Shown here: piece by piece, positions 59,721 to 64,000 of the stretch
Numbering within the stretch: the stretch's first letter is position 1
Layout of the letters: each line of letters opens with the position of its first letter
NCBI GenBank assembly: GCA_030407005.1
Contig: JAUDYN010000002.1
Span: 1,922,001-1,986,000 of the forward strand
Length of the DNA: 64,000 bases
Direction: 5' to 3'
DNA from: Desarmillaria ectypa
Lineage: Eukaryota > Basidiomycota > Agaricomycetes > Agaricales > Physalacriaceae
Made by a program: the position numbers and the translations under genes
The notes under the pieces: generated by a model
What the model saw: only the letters and a program-made list of their open reading frames with translations
The model's database searches: none
Told to the model about the DNA's origin: nothing

Positions 59721-60210
59721 GGGTATTTATTAACATCAGTTTATTAACCCTGTTATTAACATGTTAATAACGGGGCACCCTAACGCACATTGTGAATAAA
59801 TCAAGCACTTTGCTGGGGCTATAGCTGCTCTGCCGACATGTTCCAGATTCGTAACACTCTGCCAACCTCTAAGCGCGAGAAAATTCCCCCTCCCAACCAT
59901 ACTCAGCTACACACTCGAACTTGGAGAAAACTAATCTTCACATGAATGAGAATTTTCTGCAGCCTACCTCAGATGTAGTTGCTGCACCAGCATTTGAAGA
60001 GTTGGCAGAGGTACCAATTGTACTGGGACTTGTAAACAGTATTGAGAGACGTGTTGGGAGAGATTAGACAAGGTTAGTGGAGCCACGGTTCAGAATTTTA
60101 ACCAACATTTTGTTGTTAACTTGTTAGAAGATGTCCTTTTCGCATATTATTAACATTGTTTCACGTACAATAAATATATCAACTGTTAATAACACAGTGA
60201 ATACATACCC
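59721..60210. mobile_element. Candidate inverted-repeat element (MITE-like)
   Basis: The left end begins GGGTATTTATTAACAT; the right end, read on the other strand, begins GGGTATGTATTCACTG. Both are followed within 30 bp by TTATTAAC. A perfect 20-bp palindrome GTTATTAACATGTTAATAAC lies at 59752-59771, and GTTAATAAC recurs at 60184-60192. I see no clear target-site duplication. It holds one 41-codon ORF (59942-60067). Could be a decayed MITE or chance AT-rich symmetry. Confidence 0.3.
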
Positions 60211-60820
60211 TCTCGCGGCTAGATATTAAATAAAATGTTATCAACATGACCGGGAATTATTAGCCATACCCTAGAGCTGTTAGACCGTGATCGGCTTGCA
60301 TTTAGACAACATAACAAATGACGCACCTCCAAACTTCTGACTACACGTGTTATGCATTGTACTTCAGCTGTGGTCCGTGAACCGGCCAGACATCGCCTGT
60401 TACTGCTTATGTGGTTGCCAATACCCACAAGGCTGCTACGAACAGTGAAAGGTATCTACAGCGGGACTATGTAGGGAGCGCAAAATGGAGGAAGTTTGAT
60501 GAAGGAACTTGAAAAGATCAATCAGAAGAATCAGCCACGCCCAACTGAGATGAAATACATTGGTAACTGGACCCTGCCCACTCAAGCAGAGCCCGGCAGT
60601 GGGATATCCAAGTCATCGCCTCAATGAGACGTCGACATGGTTACTGCATCTGATGGCCGGCACAATCTACCAGCCGTGGGGCATAAAATCACCTCTACTT
60701 GCCAGGGGTGATTCTCCAATAACGGGTCTATTTCACGAATACCCACAGATGATCACGACCCCTTCACGACTTTCACAACCCCAAATAATGCCTTACATCA
60801 GCTCCGACACGTTTTCTTAT

Positions 60821-61016
60821 GTACCCTGGTACAGAAGTATTTATCCTTCATATGGCCGTCGCTATTGAATGCCTGTCCAGCATTACCACGGCACCCCCAT
60901 GTCATACATCTTACCATGGCTCATCGTATGGGTCTATACCTACGGTCGTCGTTCCCTCGAGACGCTACCATCGTAGCCATCGCCATCATCGCTCCAGAAG
61001 CTTATACTCGTATTGA
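60821..61016 (+). CDS. Doubtful small His/Ser/Tyr-rich ORF
   Basis: The frame ends TVVVPSRRYHRSHRHHRSRS, LYSY then TGA at 61016; that basic His/Arg/Ser tail is typical of small low-complexity proteins in mushrooms. The start is unclear: TATGTACCC near 60819 offers an ATG at 60820-60822, and a spliced form from MPYISSDTFSY (60788) ends in a different frame. No domain. Low support. Confidence 0.25.
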
Positions 61017-61456
61017 CTCCTGAGGGTGATGTAGATAATGTCGGAATATGCGAGAAAGTTCGAGCATTCCGGCATTCCGGCATGCTTAGTAAGAAGGGAA
61101 TCTGGCAGAAAGTACTGGATTTAGTAGTAAATAGTATAACCTAGTGACTAACAGCCTAATAGCTGGAGTGCAACTGCATTCAAATCACAATAGATAATGG
61201 TTGGGATAAAGCTCTGTATAGCATTTTGTTCTGATACTGGAAATACAAAGAGGTTTTACACACCTGAAGATTCAAGAAATGATTGGAATTACATGCATAT
61301 GGCAAATTACTCAAGGGTTCTAAACTTGGATTTGTGCTGAACGGTCGGAGTTCAAATTTCTGCAATTAATTCACATGATCAATTTAGGGCAGGTCGAGTC
61401 GCGCACTGGATCAAGCGCGCCTGGCTTTTTTTTTCTCTTTACCACTAACTTCCACA

Positions 61457-64000
61457 ATGTCGTCGAGCCCGACCCCATCTTCATCTTCCCTATTTATGTC
61501 TGAAGCTGCACCCAGTACGGCGCCTTCGACGCCACCTCCCGATGAGGCGGAGGATGTCGATGTGAGTGTATTCAGTTATGCAGCCGCGTTCGTGATGCTC
61601 ATATTCGAGTTAGACATCAGTGAAGCCAATGCCTCTAGAGGATGCGGAAACAGCAAAGAAATATTCGGAGCTCAATCGCGTATTGCAAAAATCTGCCATG
61701 TATTCCAAAATTCTGCACGAACGGTTGCTTGAGACCAAGGCGGCGCAGAAGAAGATTGCCGACGAGAAGGCTGAACGGAGGAGCGCTGCCGCGAAGAAAG
61801 GAAGGAAGAGGTTGCGCGTTGATGGGGATGACGACGTTGTATCTGCAAAAAAGATGAAAATGGACAATGGTAATGCTGAGGCATCCGAGGTCGACGACGA
61901 GACAGTGCTCTTCCCTCAGCCATCGCTTATCACTGGTGCGAAACTGAAGAGTTACCAGCTGGAAGGTCTTCACTGGATGGTTTCGTTACATCAGAACGGG
62001 ATTTCTGGTATTCTCGGTGTGTAGCGGTCTGCCTTCCTGCCACTAGGACAAGCTAACAAACCCCTTCCAGCCGACGAGATGGGCCTAGGAAAGGTCAGTT
62101 TCCCTTATTCGTATAGGAAACATGCTCAATCCCTTAGCAGACCCTTCAAACGATTGCATTCAGCGCTTACCTTCGGGAAAGCGAAGTGTCTCAGGCGTTT
62201 CTTGTTGTCTGTCCACTCAGCGTATTGCACAACTGGGTGGAGGAGTATGCCAAGTTCGCACCTGAGGTATGTAGGCCGTCTCTATGAAAAGGACAGTGCT
62301 AAGTTACTACTGTAGATTCCTGTGTGCATGTATCATGGAACGCCTGAAGAACGGGCTGAATTGAGGCGCACCGTCCTGGCTACCATTCCTCGTCCCAAGC
62401 AAGCTAGTTCCACTCTAGACACAACATCCACTAGCAAAGTCAAACCGAAAGTCAAGGCAAAGAAAGGTCCAGGTCGCAAAGCCAAGGTCGTCGCCGATCA
62501 AGAGGAGGGAGAACCATCTTCACTCCCTTCATTCCCTGTTGTCATTACCACTTATGAAATGATAATGAAGGACCGCGTTCACCTTGCGGACTACAATTGG
62601 GGCTATATCGTCGTTGATGAGGGTCACCGGCTGAAGAATCTCAATAGCAAGCTCATGCGCGAGATCAAGAAATACAACAATGCCAGTCGAATGATATTGA
62701 CGGGGACGCCTTTGCATGTCAGCCGTCTTCTGTTATGATGATTTCATGCACTCATAAGGACATTGAAGAATAACCTCTCAGAGCTCTGGGCCCTCTTAAA
62801 TTTCGTTCTTCCCGAAATCTTCACGAACGTAGACGATTTTGAGGAATGGTATGGAAAATTTTCTATCGTCAATGTTTCGATGTGCTGAGATGTACTTAGG
62901 TTCAATTTGCCGATGATGCAAACGACACTTGGTTCTGAACGGTCGTCGGAAATCATTGATGCCCTTCATGCTATTCTGAAACCCTTCCTGCTTCGCCGAC
63001 TCAAAGCCGATGTAGAGACAAACCTGCCGCCGAAGAAGGAATATGTTCTGTATGCACCGTTGAGTGTTACCCAACGTGAGACATACAACAAAGTTCTGGA
63101 TGGTAGCCTTCGTGCGTACCTGATTGGGCAAGAGGCTGCGCAGAACGAATCTGTGCCGACGGTAGACCCTGATGAACCGAGACAGTTACGGAAGAAGAAA
63201 GGCGGAAGGAAAATTTACTCAGTCGACGGAGATGATGACGATTACTTTGCGATGCTTGAACAAGGAGAGGTCGATGAGAGAGGTGTCAAGGTCAAGGAAC
63301 AGTCTCAAAACATCGAGGCTTTGAGCAGAGAGCATCAGCTGCGAGCTTCCAGTGGGTTTCCTATCCCTCGTTCACTGTTGTCGATACTAATATACCTCTA
63401 GCGAAACACGTCAACAATATGAAGCTGCAAAATACCGTTATGCAGTTGCGCAAAGTTTGCTCGCATCCTTTTCTTTTTGAATGGCCTTTGGATCCCAAGA
63501 CACATCAGCCTGCACTAGACAATAGAGTTGTAGACACAAGCGGCAAGATGATGGTTCTTGACCGTCTTCTTGACGAGCTCTTCAGAAGAAAGCATAAAGT
63601 TCTGCTATTCAGCCAGTTCACAACAATGCTAGACATCATAGATGTAAGTTCTACGGTTTTAGCGATGCTTTTCTGATGTAGCTATGTAGGATTGGGCCCG
63701 TGAGATGAAAGGGTGGAATATCTGTCGCATCGACGGGTCGACGGCCCCGATGGACCGTCGAGAGCAGATGAATCTGTTCCAGAACGGCGGTGATGCGCCC
63801 GATGCGCCCTACTTATTTCTCCTTAGCACGCGTGCGGGAGGATTGGGTATCAATCTCACGGCTGCGGATACGGTCATCTTCTACGATCAAGACTGGGTAT
63901 GTCATGTCTACTTAGCCTGCGTCAGACGCTGAAGACGCGGTTCTTTAGAATCCGCAAATGGATGCCCAGGCTCAAGACAGAGCGCATCGAATAGGTCAGA
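61457..64000 (+). CDS. IRC5: SNF2-family chromatin ATPase, Irc5/HELLS type (3' end outside window)
   Basis: Double-stranded DNA translocase related to yeast Irc5 and mammalian HELLS/LSH. Start [20 protein letters not shown]; a coiled region ([20 protein letters not shown]) and a basic patch precede the ATPase. Motifs: [29 protein letters not shown] (cut by two introns), [45 protein letters not shown] (DEGH box), [20 protein letters not shown]. After an acidic insert the second lobe reads [96 protein letters not shown]. The window ends inside the last helicase motif. Confidence 0.93.

Larger units (their letters stand above)
58695..61456. other. Gene-poor AT-rich stretch
   Basis: The longest stretch of the window without a firm gene (2.76 kb). 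It holds the inverted-repeat element at 59.72-60.21 kb, a doubtful small His/Ser/Tyr-rich ORF near 60.8-61.0 kb, and a two-and-a-half-copy GCATTCCG repeat near 61064-61083. The rest shows no coding likeness. Confidence 0.5.

Noticed and set aside
61064..61083. GCATTCCG tandem, two and a half copies
   Set aside because: Too short to call a satellite or a CRISPR-like array; resembles a heat-shock-type TTCC pattern but is isolated.
1..64000. tRNA, rRNA, CRISPR array, polyketide or terpene cluster
   Set aside because: No T-arm/A-box pairs, repeat-spacer pattern or biosynthetic core enzyme was seen; a tRNA scan would be decisive for missed tRNAs.

Overview
The window reads as nuclear chromosomal DNA of a mushroom-type basidiomycete (Agaricomycetes). 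Genes are dense on both strands and cut by many short introns of about 45-65 nt with GTRNGT...YAG ends. Several products belong to lineages I know mainly from Agaricomycetes: a DUF6593 protein, a Ser/Pro-rich orphan of about 1,500 residues and a PhoD_2-type phosphatase. All assignments rest on reading motifs and splice signals by eye; no database search was run, and exon joins were checked only for reading phase.

Layout. 0-5.1 kb, minus strand: SMG7/EST1 (3' end outside the window), an NTF2-like protein, STRAP/Unrip. 5.3-11.6 kb: a predicted N-myristoylated orphan (+), MSH3 (-), ATP12 (+). 12.8-13.6 kb: a broken NTAQ1 (N-terminal Gln amidohydrolase) gene (-). 14.0-16.7 kb: a BTB/POZ protein and a DUF6593 protein (+). 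16.8-21.7 kb: a large Ser/Pro-rich orphan (-). 22.1-24.9 kb: a ubiquitin E2 (-) head to head with the COMPASS subunit ASH2 (+). 24.9-31.8 kb, minus strand: PhoD-like phosphatase, CAP/Srv2, a GGQ mitochondrial release factor, MZM1. 32.1-33.3 kb: histone H1 (+). 33.7-39.1 kb: CFT1/CPSF160 (-). 39.3-43.0 kb: EI24-like (+), SEN34 (-), IAH1-like esterase (+). 44.0-46.3 kb: CDC25 (+). 47.1-49.1 kb: TCP1/CCT-alpha (-). 49.4-56.4 kb: PTEN, CDC27/APC3 and an acidic orphan (+). 56.6-58.7 kb: an SRR1-like protein and TMA20/MCT-1 (-). 58.7-61.4 kb: a gene-poor, AT-rich stretch with an inverted-repeat element. 61.5-64.0 kb: an Irc5/HELLS-type SNF2 ATPase (+), cut by the window end.

The genes are mostly single-copy housekeeping functions: RNA processing and decay (SMG7, SEN34, CFT1, STRAP), DNA repair and chromatin (MSH3, ASH2, H1, SNF2), cell cycle (CDC25, CDC27), protein folding and turnover (CCT, E2, NTAQ1) and mitochondrial assembly (ATP12, MZM1, release factor). 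I see no biosynthetic cluster, rRNA, tRNA, CRISPR array or intact transposon. The points most worth a second look are the three-lesion NTAQ1 pseudogene, the MZM1/release-factor pair separated by 22 bp, the E2/ASH2 pair whose start codons lie 33 bp apart, three likely GC-AG introns, and the inverted-repeat element near 59.7-60.2 kb. I did not find a convincing new multi-gene system.
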